A DNA stretch of 48,981 bases from Candidatus Sericytochromatia bacterium (GCA_018780035.1 JADMKE010000059.1:1-48981), one strand, 5' to 3'. Counted from the stretch's first letter, positions 25,805-34,729 are shown. The notes: generated from the letters alone by a model not told the origin. Numbers and translations: made by a program.

Positions 25805-26764
25805 ACTTCCGCCCCAGTCCACTTTGCGGGCTTTTTTGTAAAGGGCGTGGCTGCGGGCGATGGAGCTGGTTTTCCAGCTGCCATCGCTTTGGCAGAGCGT
25901 GAGATCGACCACCCCTTTGCGGTAAACAGGCCGGCGCAAGACCCGTGCGGCAGGGGTTTGCAGCAGCGGCGTTTTGCTGACAGCCAGCCAGGCAAATTTT
26001 TCATCTTCGTAAGATTCAAAGCCGTCTTTGAGGTAGCGCTGAACCTGGGTGCGTGCCACCCGTGTGCCAAAGTGGCACCAATCGCCCGCTTGCAGGGGGC
26101 AGGCCTGGGCATGGGGGCAGGGGCCAACCAGCTGCAATCCGCTTTCGAGCGCCAATTGACGCGCCGCCAGGATATGTTTGTATCCCAGCGGTGTGCCGGG
26201 TTCGACCAAGAGCAAAACCTGAAAGGGCTGTTGATACATTTTGCCCAAGAGCTGGGTTTGTGAACTGGGGTCCAATTCGTTGAGCACATAAGACAGACAG
26301 TGCAGGTCGGCCTGGGGCCATCTTTGCAAGGAGAGCAGATCGGCAATTTCCCAGCGGGCAGCCGCTAACAATGGGTTGCCTGATTCTGCAAAGAGCTGCT
26401 GTCCCCAGCGCACCTGTTCGCGGTCGCGTTCACAGAGAAAGATCTGCTCCAGGCTGGCAAAATGTTGGGCCAGGGCCAAGCTGACCGTGCCAGGGCCAGC
26501 ACCCAAATCCAGCAGCGAAGTGGGGGCAAAATCCGGCAATTGGGCCTGAAGTTCTTTGGCCAGGGCTTCGATCACCGCATAAATCGCGGGCAGGCGGCTG
26601 AGCCGGTAGACCTGCCGATCGGCCTGGGTATTCAGGCGCACGCCACTTTGGCCACTCTGATCGCGGTAATTTAAACTGAGTTGTTCGTGGGCGGGTTTGA
26701 GATGTTTAAGGGGCTGTTTTTGGGCTTCGAGCAGGAGAAAATCTTTGAGAAAATCCGGTAACAT
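25796..26764 (-). CDS. Rsm22-family small-ribosomal-subunit methyltransferase-like protein
   Basis: A 322-residue class I methyltransferase-fold protein. The SAM motif is LLDLGAGPGTVSLALAQHF, with CERDREQ as the acidic motif II and SYVLNELD as the family's 'y.L.EL' block. The C-terminus carries the family signature GPCPHAQACPL..GDWCHFGTRV. Rsm22/METTL17 acts on or with the small ribosomal subunit in mitochondria; its cysteines have been linked to an Fe-S cluster. Three of the cysteines are visible here. RNA target and activity in this organism are inferred only from family membership. Confidence 0.85.
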   Translation of the reverse strand: MLPDFLKDFLLLEAQKQPLKHLKPAHEQLSLNYRDQSGQSGVRLNTQADRQVYRLSRLPAIYAVIEALAKELQAQLPDFAPTSLLDLGAGPGTVSLALAQHFASLEQIFLCERDREQVRWGQQLFAESGNPLLAAARWEIADLLSLQRWPQADLHCLSYVLNELDPSSQTQLLGKMYQQPFQVLLLVEPGTPLGYKHILAARQLALESGLQLVGPCPHAQACPLQAGDWCHFGTRVARTQVQRYLKDGFESYEDEKFAWLAVSKTPLLQTPAARVLRRPVYRKGVVDLTLCQSDGSWKTSSIARSHALYKKARKVDWGGSLS

Positions 26765-26779
26765 GGGGCCTCTGTCTTT

Positions 26780-27460
26780 CTATTCGGGGCGGCGCTCTGA
26801 TCGCTGGGGGCTGTGTAACGGCCTTTGTCGGGGCCAGAGTATCATGCTTTTTTCCTGTTTGTTTCGCCAAATCAACAGGCTGATATATGCAAAACCCAAG
26901 CGCCCAGGTTGTCGCTTGACTCCAAAACTGTCTCCGGGCTGCATCCGTTTAAACAAGCTGTGTTTGTAACCGCTTAAGTTCAGTTTCAGCCTGGGGCCTT
27001 TGGCTTTTTCCAAGGGTTCTAACTCAAGGGTACTTTCACGGATGGTGGCCAAACGGTATGTCTTGGGAGTCAGCTCCAAGGGGGCGGACTCATTATAGTC
27101 CAGAATGACCGACCAGAGGCAACAGAAAAGCAGGGCTGTGCCCAGGATAATCCCTGTCAGAACCCGGTCATCGCGGCCATCGTTGCGGAAGGAGATCCCC
27201 TGTTCTGACCAGAGTTTGCGGGCATGCAACCAAACGGCATAAGCCCCACAGGCCAAAGACAAGCCACTGACCCAGGCCACTTGCGCCAAGCGGGTCCCAG
27301 CGATTTCGACAACAGCAAAACTGCTCTGATCGAGCTTAAACAGCAGCCAAAGCATACTGGCCAACAGCAGCAAAGCCAATACCCCGTTGTGCCATTGTTG
27401 CCAGCGACTGGGAATGGGTTCTAACTGGGGCAATTGAAGCTCAGAAAATAGATTTTCCAT
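26780..27460 (-). CDS. membrane protein of unknown function (three helices)
   Basis: A 226-residue protein with three hydrophobic stretches: GVLALLLLASMLWLLF, VAWVSGLSLACGAYAVWL and LTGIILGTALLFCCLWSVIL. A soluble C-terminal half follows, ending in a basic tail. The region after helix 3 (PLELTPKTYRLATIRES) is probably extracytoplasmic or cytoplasmic beta. No family is recognised. The ATG at 27460 is preferred because a promoter-like TTTCCA-17-TATGAT overlaps the alternative ATG at 27487; the start remains uncertain. It ends 15 bases before the Rsm22-like start, and both are on the minus strand. Confidence 0.65.
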   Translation of the reverse strand: MENLFSELQLPQLEPIPSRWQQWHNGVLALLLLASMLWLLFKLDQSSFAVVEIAGTRLAQVAWVSGLSLACGAYAVWLHARKLWSEQGISFRNDGRDDRVLTGIILGTALLFCCLWSVILDYNESAPLELTPKTYRLATIRESTLELEPLEKAKGPRLKLNLSGYKHSLFKRMQPGDSFGVKRQPGRLGFAYISLLIWRNKQEKSMILWPRQRPLHSPQRSERRPE

Positions 27461-27641
27461 GGTTTTTTTGTCTGTTTTTGTTATCATACTCGATTTTTTT
27501 GCCTTTGGAAAAAGCTTTTGAATCTTTTTTTGAGACAGGCCGGGAACTCCGACCTGGATTGATCAAAATCAAGCTTAAATTTGATTCACGCGGGGTGTAA
27601 AAATCACAAATTTCAATTACAATAAGGAAATCATCAGTGAG

Positions 27642-28163
27642 TTGGTGGCCCAATTGACAAGTCCACTTTTACAACCCGTCCATTCCCTTTCCGATTTGCA
27701 GCAGGTGCTGACTGAAGGCGGCTATGCTGCCCTGCAGACCCCTGGCTCCAGCGGTCTGGACTATTTGCGTCTGCCGATTCCCGAAACCGATCTCTTTCTC
27801 GACATTCGCCCTGCCTCAGACAATCTTGATGAGCGCTGGGAGTTTTATCTGGCTTATCCGGTCAATGTGCCCGAAAGCCGCTTTGCCCATCTCACCGACG
27901 TTTTGGTGGATTTTAACCGCCGTCTGCCTTGGGGCAGCACGGGTCTGGCCGAAGACGATACCCCTTATTTTCGCTGGTCCCCCACCACGGCACTCAGTGC
28001 TATTTCGGGCTTTCGGCTTTTGGAATTGGTGCAGATGGTGCTCTTCTTTGGCCGCCAATTGGCCAGTCAAATGGCTGAGATGTTGCTCAAATTTGCCAAC
28101 CTAGATCCGTCCATTCCAACTATTCCCAACACGGCCCCTGCCAACGCGCCCGCTTTGGGCTAA
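27642..28163 (+). CDS. YbjN-domain-like protein
   Basis: A 173-residue protein. The central part resembles the YbjN/T3SS-chaperone-like fold: LRLPIPETDLFLDIRPA and WEFYLAYPVNVPES are strand pairs, FAHLTDVLVDFNRRLPWGSTGLAEDDTPYFRWS carries the family's 'lN..lp.G.f..d...g.i.fr' pattern, and two C-terminal helices follow (ALSAISGFRLLELVQM). The tail is Pro/Ala/Asn-rich. It probably acts as a chaperone-like or regulatory protein. The start is TTG at 27642 or GTG at 27645, with AAGGAAA about 13 bases upstream; neither is ideal. Confidence 0.6.
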   Translation: MVAQLTSPLLQPVHSLSDLQQVLTEGGYAALQTPGSSGLDYLRLPIPETDLFLDIRPASDNLDERWEFYLAYPVNVPESRFAHLTDVLVDFNRRLPWGSTGLAEDDTPYFRWSPTTALSAISGFRLLELVQMVLFFGRQLASQMAEMLLKFANLDPSIPTIPNTAPANAPALG

Positions 28164-28291
28164 GGCTCTCATCAAAGGTTAACAACCGTTTAATTTTTCT
28201 TTAACAATTGTTGAGATCTGACAAGATCAAGATCAAGATCTTCTAAACCTTTAATTAAGAAACAATTAATTTTAGGTCAAGCGAGGTTACT

Positions 28292-28840
28292 ATGCTCGTC
28301 GATCAGGTCCGTTCCTTTTTTGGTTATAACCCCTATTCAGGGAATAACCCAACGCAACCTGCCGCAGCGGCCGTCCGGCCAAGCACCGCTGTGTACGGCG
28401 CAGATACTGCTTTCTTTGATACCAACCGCGCGGCCAGCGGAGACGGCGCGATCACCAAAATGCTGGTGGGCGGCTATACCGGTTTTACCTATGCCAAATC
28501 TGGCTCCGGTCAACCCCTGACTCAGTTTATGATGAGCTCTGTCGGCATCGGCGCAGCCATCAGCGGCTCTGTCTCAGTTGTCAAAAACCTGGCTTCTCTG
28601 ACCCATGGCAAACAATCCGCTTCAACCACTGTCGGGAATATCCTCACGGATACCCTCCAGGGTGGCGTTAGCGCCATCGGTGGCGTGGCCGTTGGTGGTG
28701 GCACCATGGCGATCTTCAAAGCCCTGGGCGCAGCCCCCGGCAATCCCCTGATTATCGCTGGCGTGGTCGGCGGTGCCTTGGGTGCCGTTTTGGCGAATAA
28801 AATCCTCAATACTGAGGGCATTCGCCGCTCCTTGACCTAA
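28292..28840 (+). CDS. Gly/Ala-rich protein of unknown function
   Basis: A 182-residue protein with a short amphipathic N-terminus (MLVDQVRSFFGYNPYSG), a Pro/Ala linker and several small-residue hydrophobic stretches (MMSSVGIGAAISGSVSVV, GGVSAIGGVAVGGGTMAIF, NPLIIAGVVGGALGAVLANKIL). These could insert in a membrane like glycine-zipper proteins. There is no signal peptide. GAGG stands six bases before the ATG. The upstream 128 bases contain the palindrome AACAATTGTT and triple GATCAA/GATCTT-like direct repeats, and the gene ends at a good terminator, so it is likely its own transcription unit. Confidence 0.65.
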   Translation: MLVDQVRSFFGYNPYSGNNPTQPAAAAVRPSTAVYGADTAFFDTNRAASGDGAITKMLVGGYTGFTYAKSGSGQPLTQFMMSSVGIGAAISGSVSVVKNLASLTHGKQSASTTVGNILTDTLQGGVSAIGGVAVGGGTMAIFKALGAAPGNPLIIAGVVGGALGAVLANKILNTEGIRRSLT

Positions 28841-28857
28841 GTTTAAGTTCTCTTTTT

Positions 28858-28892
28858 AAACAGGGCTGGCATTGCGTCAGCCCTGTTTTGTT
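28858..28892 (+). terminator. intrinsic terminator
   Basis: AAACAGGGCTG (28858-28868) pairs with CAGCCCTGTTT (28878-28888), an 11-bp stem with a nine-base loop followed by TTTGTTT. It ends the Gly/Ala-rich gene. Confidence 0.85.
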
Positions 28893-28920
28893 TGGGACCC
28901 TTACTTCTGCTGGTTATAAT
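28892..28920 (+). promoter_or_regulatory. promoter TTGGGA-17-TATAAT next to a start codon
   Basis: -35 TTGGGA (28892-28897), 17-base spacer, perfect -10 TATAAT (28915-28920). The ATG at 28928 lies seven bases later, so the transcript would have essentially no leader. Confidence 0.55.
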
Positions 28921-28927
28921 AAAACAC

Positions 28928-29905
28928 ATGTCACCCCCTCTCACTTTTTTAATTGCCCATCACCGCTATTTGCCCGAGGCCTATCTGACAGGCCAGATTC
29001 GGGCTTTAAATGCCCAAGACAACGCAAACTTTCAGGTCATTTACCTGCAGCAGGGGGCCGAGGCGGCGGAATTAAAACAGGCCTTGCAGCAGGCCACTTT
29101 TTCCCATCAGGTGGTGGCAATTCCCTATCCCGAAATTGCGGGGGTCTGCTGCTGGGATCTCGTGCGCTATCTCGGCGGCATGTTTGGCCATTCGGTTTGG
29201 GGCGATTATTGGACCTATTTGCACCAAGAGTGCTGGCCTGCCCCGGATTTTGTCTCAGGCGTTTTGGCGGGCATTGCCATTTGCGAGGCCGAACAGGGCC
29301 CCGAGGCGGTTTACCGGGTCAATCAATTGCGCTGCCCACTCACGCCTGACGAGATTCAACCCGAAACCTGGCTTGAGCAATTGGAACAGAGTGGGGCCGT
29401 GAGCTGGATTGAACGCAAGCCCCATCGGCGCGATTTTGTCTTTAAGTTGGCCCCCTGGTCGGAGGATGCCTTTGTCTTGCCTGTGGCATTGACGCGCCAG
29501 TACAGGCTCTTTTCGGCTGTGACTGTGCCGCTGTATTTTCAGGATCTTTTTGATCTGTTTTTGCATTTGCCCGATCAAGCCTGGTTTGCTTCGGTCAAAT
29601 GGGTGCAGCTCGGGCAGCCGGTGATCTACCATATCAATCATCCCCGCGCTTTTGCTGAATATACCTTGCCCTTTTTGCTGGCGGTGCGGCAGAGGCCCGA
29701 TCTCTTTGGCCATTTGGCGCTGTTTGAATTGGCCCAGAGCGATTTTGACTACCACGAGGGCTTTGATGCCGATGGGGAGCGGGTGATCTCCAGTCATTTG
29801 CACCGCTTTGTGCAGTATATGCGTTATGCCGAGCGGGGCACGGTGGCGCATTGGTTGCGGGCGTTGAACCAGGCTCATGGTTTGCCGGGTGTGAGGCGGT
29901 CTTAA
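28928..29905 (+). CDS. putative glycosyltransferase-like protein (uncertain)
   Basis: A 325-residue protein. Its N-terminus (LTFLIAHHRYLPEAYLTGQIRAL then NFQVIYLQQG) has the shape of a GT2-type start: a strand, a helix and a second strand. However, I see no clear DxD or later family motif. The remainder contains WDLVRYLGGMFGHSVWGDYWTYL and a C-terminal helical part. No signal peptide or membrane helix. There is no RBS before the ATG, and a promoter -10 sits seven bases upstream, so it may be translated from a leaderless mRNA. An in-frame start at 28892 would lie inside the promoter and is rejected. Confidence 0.6.
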   Translation: MSPPLTFLIAHHRYLPEAYLTGQIRALNAQDNANFQVIYLQQGAEAAELKQALQQATFSHQVVAIPYPEIAGVCCWDLVRYLGGMFGHSVWGDYWTYLHQECWPAPDFVSGVLAGIAICEAEQGPEAVYRVNQLRCPLTPDEIQPETWLEQLEQSGAVSWIERKPHRRDFVFKLAPWSEDAFVLPVALTRQYRLFSAVTVPLYFQDLFDLFLHLPDQAWFASVKWVQLGQPVIYHINHPRAFAEYTLPFLLAVRQRPDLFGHLALFELAQSDFDYHEGFDADGERVISSHLHRFVQYMRYAERGTVAHWLRALNQAHGLPGVRRS

Positions 29906-29950
29906 AGGTTTGGAGGAAAGGTTTTGCTCCATGGGCCTGGGCATTCGGGC

Positions 29951-30044
29951 CGCTCCCTTCGACTCCGCTCAGGGAGCGTAAGGAATTGAAGGAGAGTCCT
30001 GAGCGAAGTCGAAGGACGGGGTTCCTGTTGCCCTCATTGCCCAG
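29951..30044. repeat. REP-like palindromic element plus dispersed 23-nt repeat
   Basis: CCTTCGACTCCGCTCAGG (29956-29973) and CCTGAGCGAAGTCGAAGG (29998-30015) are inverted copies with one mismatch; the left arm also sits in its own hairpin, CGCTCCC...GGGAGCG (29951-29978). The adjacent 23 bases (30022-30044) recur in inverted orientation at 48903-48925. This intergenic stretch (29906-30079) holds no gene. Similar 'CTTCGACT-CGCTCAGG' palindromes are widespread extragenic repeats in bacteria (from memory). Confidence 0.7.
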
Positions 30045-30079
30045 CCCAGGGCAAACCTTGCTCTCATAGTTGTTCTCTT

Positions 30080-33000
30080 TTAAGGCTCAAATTTGTAGAC
30101 ATTGGAGGGGGTATTGTACCCTTGTGAACCAAAATAATTAGCAACAGCAATTAAGTAGAGATTATTGCCTACACTTGCAAATTCCCAGTCAATATTGCCA
30201 TTGCTGGCAATGGAGCGAAAGACCTCAAAAGCACTGCCGTTCCAGCGGTAAATATACGAGAATTGTTCGTCACTGGACAGGATGAGATAATGGGTTCCGT
30301 TGACTTCAAAATGTTTCCAACTGGTTGCTCCGTTGGTTGCAATGGGCTGAAATTCTTGAAATTGGCTACCATTCCAGCGGTAAATAGAAGAAGTTGCCCT
30401 GCGATCCACTTGATTGTCCCCACTGCTGATAATTTCTCCACTGCCATAATTGGCCACTGCTAGATAATGGTCATTGCCGATAGAGAATGCTTCCCAATCA
30501 TAGGCATTTAAGGTGGGAATATCTTGAATAGGCACAAAATCGTTGCCTATTTTTTTGAAAACGCGAGAAAGGGTGTTGGGATTGCCGCCATAATAAGCGG
30601 CATAAGAAGCCAATGCGAGGAAGGCGTTATTTCCTATTTGGAAGGCTTTCCAACGAAAAGCGCCTGTGGTGGAAATGCCCTGATGTTTGACAAAGGTGGT
30701 TCCATTCCATTTAAAAATAGCAGATTCTAAAGTCGGCGTTCCCAGCCATAGATTGGCAATGGCCAAATAGTGTTCCCCATTAAACTCAAAGTGTTCGGCA
30801 TCGGTGCCCCCAAATGTAGGCAAGGACTGAAACTCTAAAAATTTATTTTGCCCTGCATCCCATTTGAAAATTTTAGAGTTTCCACCCACATGGTTGATCA
30901 AGGCCAAAAAAGTATCATTGCCAATTTTAAACGGTTCAACATCATAAGCGCCAGACGAAGACAGAGAATGGTCCAGTAAGTATTGTGGCTGATTGGGGTT
31001 GTTGTTAAAACGGTAAATATCCGAAGCAATTTGATGGCTTGAACCATTGTAAAAATTGGCCACAGCCAAATAGTGTTGCTGGTTAATAGTAAAGGCTTTG
31101 ACTGCAAGCGCTGAATGCGTGGGCAGCGATTGAATGGGTTGTAGAATGGTTCCTTTGACCAGTCCCAGTAAATGAATTTCATTGGCGGGAATATTGGGGT
31201 TATCCGCTTGGAGCCAGCCTGAAAGAGTCACGGTATCTCCAACCTGGAGGGTCGGGTCGAGGTCTAAATAATTGGGCTTGGTGGTGTAAGTGCTGCCGTT
31301 GATCAGCACGGTGCCATTGGCCTGGGCGGTGCCGGTGTAGGTTTGGTAGGGCTTGGCATTGATGCTGGGGTGTTTGATGGCGGCCAGGACATCGAGGCCT
31401 TTGACGGTGACGGGTCTAAGTGTGCTGAGAGGATAAAAACTTTTATTGGCTGGCGTGTTTGCCGGTTCAGTAATGGACATAGCCGTATCATTCAAAATCG
31501 CTTTGGCTTCGGAACCCGTCAGATTCTTTTTCCAGCCTTTGAGCAAAGCCAATGCTCCGGCTACTTGGGGTGCGGCTTGGCTTGTTCCTGATTCTTTAGA
31601 AAATAGCTCTGTATAATTTAGGAATATGTTGGTGTTCTGATCACCATTAAAAAACCAATCTATTGTATTAATATCTTTGCCTGGAGCCCAAATGGTAATA
31701 ATTCCGGGAGCCCCAAAATTAGATGCTACATAGATAGGGGGATTTGGATTAGTAAAAAACGCGCGATTGTTATTTTTATCAAAGGCCCCCACTGAAAAGA
31801 CATTGGGGCTGTCGACACTTAATGTGGACGGAAAATTTCCCTTCAGTATTGTCGGTTGAGCAGAATCAAATTCTCCATTTTGTTTGTTTTCATTTCCTCC
31901 TGAAGTGACCACAAAAATATTCTTTTGGTTTAAACGATTGAAGACCTGTTTATATCTTTTTATGATTGCGGTATCAGTATTTCCATTGGATGTTTTATTT
32001 GTCCAATAGTCATAAAAATTGGCTGATCTTCCTTGGCTGATATTTACTACATCTGCAATATTATTACCATTGGCGATTTTGTCAAGTTGCTCAACTATAT
32101 AGGTATCTATTTTTCCATTGGAAGCCATTGGTACAAGGATTGATTGAGGAGCTATTCCTGCGATACCAAATTTATCACCGCTTCGAGCCCCTAAAATATT
32201 AGCAGTCACCAGTCCATGGCCTGGTTCTATGAGTAATTTGGTTGGAAGTGTAGGATTTAATCCTTGATCATCATAACTAGGTACCTTTAAATATTGAATA
32301 GTGTCAACTCGGTTTTTAAAATCGGTATATTCCTGAATCAAGCCGAATTCATCATCAATAATAGCTACTTTGACACCATGTCCCAAGCCGTATTGCCAAG
32401 CTTGATTGGCTTTGGTTTTTTCTATCCACCATAAATCTGAGGATTTAATGGGCTGAGTAAATCCCGCAGGACTATAAATAGCTGAGCGGTTTTCTTCCTC
32501 TGTCACTATTTTGCCATTGCTGTTTTGAAAATGCTTCTCGGCCTTGTTTTGCAGGCCAATATATACCAATCGCTCAGATTCATGGGCCAGAATTTCACTG
32601 AGAACAGCCACGGTTTTGGCTGTATTGACCGAAGAAAAGACCACCTCTTCCAGAGCCAGAAAACCAGGGCGTAAGTTTAAGGCTGCAATGGTTTCTGGCA
32701 GATTCTGGAGGCTTGCTTGATCCATTTTGATCTTGAAAATGGCCTCAGTATGTTCTCCCAAAATATAGCGCTCAGTCAATTCTATCGGGTAGTTGGCCAA
32801 TAAATACTGTAAATTTTCTTCCACAGGCTCAGCCAGGGTGACATAAAATTCACCAACAAATATGGTCGCTTGCGAGCCATTTGCCGTGCTGACGCCAATT
32901 TTAGATGAATTGGGATTGTCTGGATTGAGCAATTCATCCCCTTCATAGGGCTGCAATTCTCCCAAACTGTCTGGCTGATTGGGATCAAAGATGTTGGTGT

Positions 33001-33652
33001 CATTGTTGCGAATGCGATCGGCTTGGGTCAGGTCTTTGTCTTTTTCCCAGCCCCGGCGGCGCAATACAGTGCCTGCTTCACCCGCCTCAACGACAGTCAG
33101 AGTTAAATGGTTCCCTGTTTTTCCTTTAAAGCGGATTTTGAGGGAATTGTTGGCATTGAGCAACAAACCTGTGGTTTGAAACTCCTCTTCTCCCCGTTCA
33201 AAGTCTTTTTCGCGAATGACCCAAGCCCCATTGAGATTGACTTGGACCCGGCTATCGCAACCCTGTTGGGGCTCTTGTTTGGCAACATGTACAATATAGC
33301 GCTTGCCGGTGTTGGGTACTTTAAACAGGCGCATAAAATCCTGATTGGGGCGGTTGATCTGCAATGTCTCTGAAAAGACCACAGGCCCTTGCGGCACTGC
33401 CTGGATTTTAAAATTGTCCTGTGACTTAATTTCAACCACTTTGCCGGTACTCTGCTGCATCAGACCTGTGTTGATCTTAATGCTGACAGGGCCGGTATAA
33501 GGCCCTTTGCGCTGGTTGAATGCCATTTGTGCTGGGCTATTGAGATTGGCTGTATTGGTCTTGATACCGGAGGTGGACGGTGTTTGCATTTGACAGGCGC
33601 TGAGAATCAGCAGTCCAGCGAGCAAGGTGTGAAAGACGTATTTGATTTGCAT
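30080..33652 (-). CDS. lipoprotein subtilisin-like (S8) protease with a C-terminal seven-repeat EAR/EPTP propeller
   Basis: A 1190-residue surface-type protease. Signal peptide and lipobox: residues 1-20 (LLILSAC, Cys20). An N-terminal beta-rich region (to ~400) precedes the S8 domain. Its catalytic residues are visible: Asp433 (VAIIDDEFG), His479 (EPGHGLVTANIL), oxyanion Asn587 (TSGGNENK) and Ser691 (SGTSQAAPQVAGAL). An OB-like segment (~768-835, TYTGTAQANGTVLINGSTY) leads to seven EAR/EPTP-type repeats (about 836-1190; e.g. FEFNGEHYLAIANLW, SIGNDHYLAVANYG, IYRWNGSQFQEFQPI), enough for one complete seven-bladed propeller. EAR propellers are best known from eukaryotic secreted proteins. The gene follows a partner lipoprotein gene by 14 bases. 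Confidence 0.9.
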   Translation of the reverse strand: MQIKYVFHTLLAGLLILSACQMQTPSTSGIKTNTANLNSPAQMAFNQRKGPYTGPVSIKINTGLMQQSTGKVVEIKSQDNFKIQAVPQGPVVFSETLQINRPNQDFMRLFKVPNTGKRYIVHVAKQEPQQGCDSRVQVNLNGAWVIREKDFERGEEEFQTTGLLLNANNSLKIRFKGKTGNHLTLTVVEAGEAGTVLRRRGWEKDKDLTQADRIRNNDTNIFDPNQPDSLGELQPYEGDELLNPDNPNSSKIGVSTANGSQATIFVGEFYVTLAEPVEENLQYLLANYPIELTERYILGEHTEAIFKIKMDQASLQNLPETIAALNLRPGFLALEEVVFSSVNTAKTVAVLSEILAHESERLVYIGLQNKAEKHFQNSNGKIVTEEENRSAIYSPAGFTQPIKSSDLWWIEKTKANQAWQYGLGHGVKVAIIDDEFGLIQEYTDFKNRVDTIQYLKVPSYDDQGLNPTLPTKLLIEPGHGLVTANILGARSGDKFGIAGIAPQSILVPMASNGKIDTYIVEQLDKIANGNNIADVVNISQGRSANFYDYWTNKTSNGNTDTAIIKRYKQVFNRLNQKNIFVVTSGGNENKQNGEFDSAQPTILKGNFPSTLSVDSPNVFSVGAFDKNNNRAFFTNPNPPIYVASNFGAPGIITIWAPGKDINTIDWFFNGDQNTNIFLNYTELFSKESGTSQAAPQVAGALALLKGWKKNLTGSEAKAILNDTAMSITEPANTPANKSFYPLSTLRPVTVKGLDVLAAIKHPSINAKPYQTYTGTAQANGTVLINGSTYTTKPNYLDLDPTLQVGDTVTLSGWLQADNPNIPANEIHLLGLVKGTILQPIQSLPTHSALAVKAFTINQQHYLAVANFYNGSSHQIASDIYRFNNNPNQPQYLLDHSLSSSGAYDVEPFKIGNDTFLALINHVGGNSKIFKWDAGQNKFLEFQSLPTFGGTDAEHFEFNGEHYLAIANLWLGTPTLESAIFKWNGTTFVKHQGISTTGAFRWKAFQIGNNAFLALASYAAYYGGNPNTLSRVFKKIGNDFVPIQDIPTLNAYDWEAFSIGNDHYLAVANYGSGEIISSGDNQVDRRATSSIYRWNGSQFQEFQPIATNGATSWKHFEVNGTHYLILSSDEQFSYIYRWNGSAFEVFRSIASNGNIDWEFASVGNNLYLIAVANYFGSQGYNTPSNVYKFEP

Positions 33653-33666
33653 GGGGTTTGCTCCTG

Positions 33667-34608
33667 TTAAAACTGCTTGAAAGTGGTGCCAAAGGGGGTG
33701 GCGTAGACCAAGCTGTGCTTGGCATTGAGGTCAAAGGAATCTGGATCGGGGATATGGATCAGGGTTTCGTATTCTCGGCCTACTTCAGTGCTGACGATCT
33801 GGCTTTGGTAGACAAAGGCAAATTCAGAATCGATCAGGCTGTAAGCAAATTTGCCTTGGGTCATGTTGAGACCGGGGCCTGTGCAGCGCAAAAATCGCGG
33901 TTGGCCTTTGTCATTGCGCACGACTTCAATGCTGTTAAATTGAGGGGTTAAAACCTCTTGGGGTGGGGGTGTGAGGGGCTCTCCGACTTGAATCAGGGTG
34001 TCGGAATAATAATTTTTGTGAATAACTGTGATTTTGTGCAGCCCTTTGAGCAAAAGTTCTCCCAAGCCTGCTTGGGGCAATTGCACCCGAATTTCTGTTC
34101 CCGAAACCGCCAGGGGCGTCAGCAAAATGGCATCGTCCAAAAGCACCCGCGAAGCCGGTTTGTTTTCGTTGGGGGCCATGGACCTGAGCAGGACATCAGG
34201 CTCCAAGGTGAAACGAAAGGCATTGAGATTGAGGTCTTTGTCTTTTTTGTTTTCAAACTGGCCTTTGATCAGCAATTCATGGGGAGTTCCTTCCCAATTT
34301 TGGCGCAGAGAGCTGGGAGCCTGTGGGCCTTGAATGCTTTGCCCATTGAGCCAAACATCTTGGATGCTGAGATCGGGTGTTTTGCTATAGCTAGCCAAAG
34401 GGGGGCGATTGTGCCAGTCGGGGAACCATTTGGGCGCTTTGGGGGCTTGCCCCGTTTGTTTGAGCCTTTGCAGCACAAAGTCCTGCACCTGTTCTACTGA
34501 AAGGGGAGTGATTGAACTTGATGTGGTGATTTGTGTTTGGCTTGGAGAGAGTGTCTGACAGCCTGAAAAAAAAAGCAAAGTAAGCAAAAATCTGGATTTA
34601 AACATCAT
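33667..34608 (-). CDS. lipoprotein with Ig/TIG-like region, partner of the S8 protease gene
   Basis: A 313-residue predicted lipoprotein: MMFKSRFLLTLLFFSGC is a signal peptide with an FSGC lipobox. The mature part has beta-strand sequence; around residues 180-215 (IRVQLPQAGLGELLLKGLHK, ITVIHKNYYSDTLIQVG) it looks like a TIG/IPT-type Ig fold, then ends with PDSFDLNAKHSLVYATPFG. No enzyme motif is seen. It is the first gene of a two-gene operon with the protease, so it may be a chaperone, inhibitor or scaffold for it. It is transcribed from a strong divergent promoter. GGGGGA lies before two adjacent ATG codons. Confidence 0.7.
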   Translation of the reverse strand: MMFKSRFLLTLLFFSGCQTLSPSQTQITTSSSITPLSVEQVQDFVLQRLKQTGQAPKAPKWFPDWHNRPPLASYSKTPDLSIQDVWLNGQSIQGPQAPSSLRQNWEGTPHELLIKGQFENKKDKDLNLNAFRFTLEPDVLLRSMAPNENKPASRVLLDDAILLTPLAVSGTEIRVQLPQAGLGELLLKGLHKITVIHKNYYSDTLIQVGEPLTPPPQEVLTPQFNSIEVVRNDKGQPRFLRCTGPGLNMTQGKFAYSLIDSEFAFVYQSQIVSTEVGREYETLIHIPDPDSFDLNAKHSLVYATPFGTTFKQF

Positions 34609-34637
34609 TCCCCCATCTGGTCCGCAAGTGATAGTTA

Positions 34638-34667
34638 ATGATAGATTTATGGCGATAAATTTGTCAA
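34638..34667 (-). promoter_or_regulatory. promoter of lipoprotein/S8-protease operon
   Basis: On the minus strand a perfect -35 TTGACA (34662-34667) and -10 TATCAT (34638-34643) are separated by 18 bases, starting about 30 bases before the ATG. The promoter sits back to back with that of the first NHL lipoprotein gene. Confidence 0.65.
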
Positions 34668-34729
34668 AGTAAATAAAGATTATGCCTGTAAAAAAAAATG
34701 GTTAAATATGCTTATTTTGTTTATGGGTG

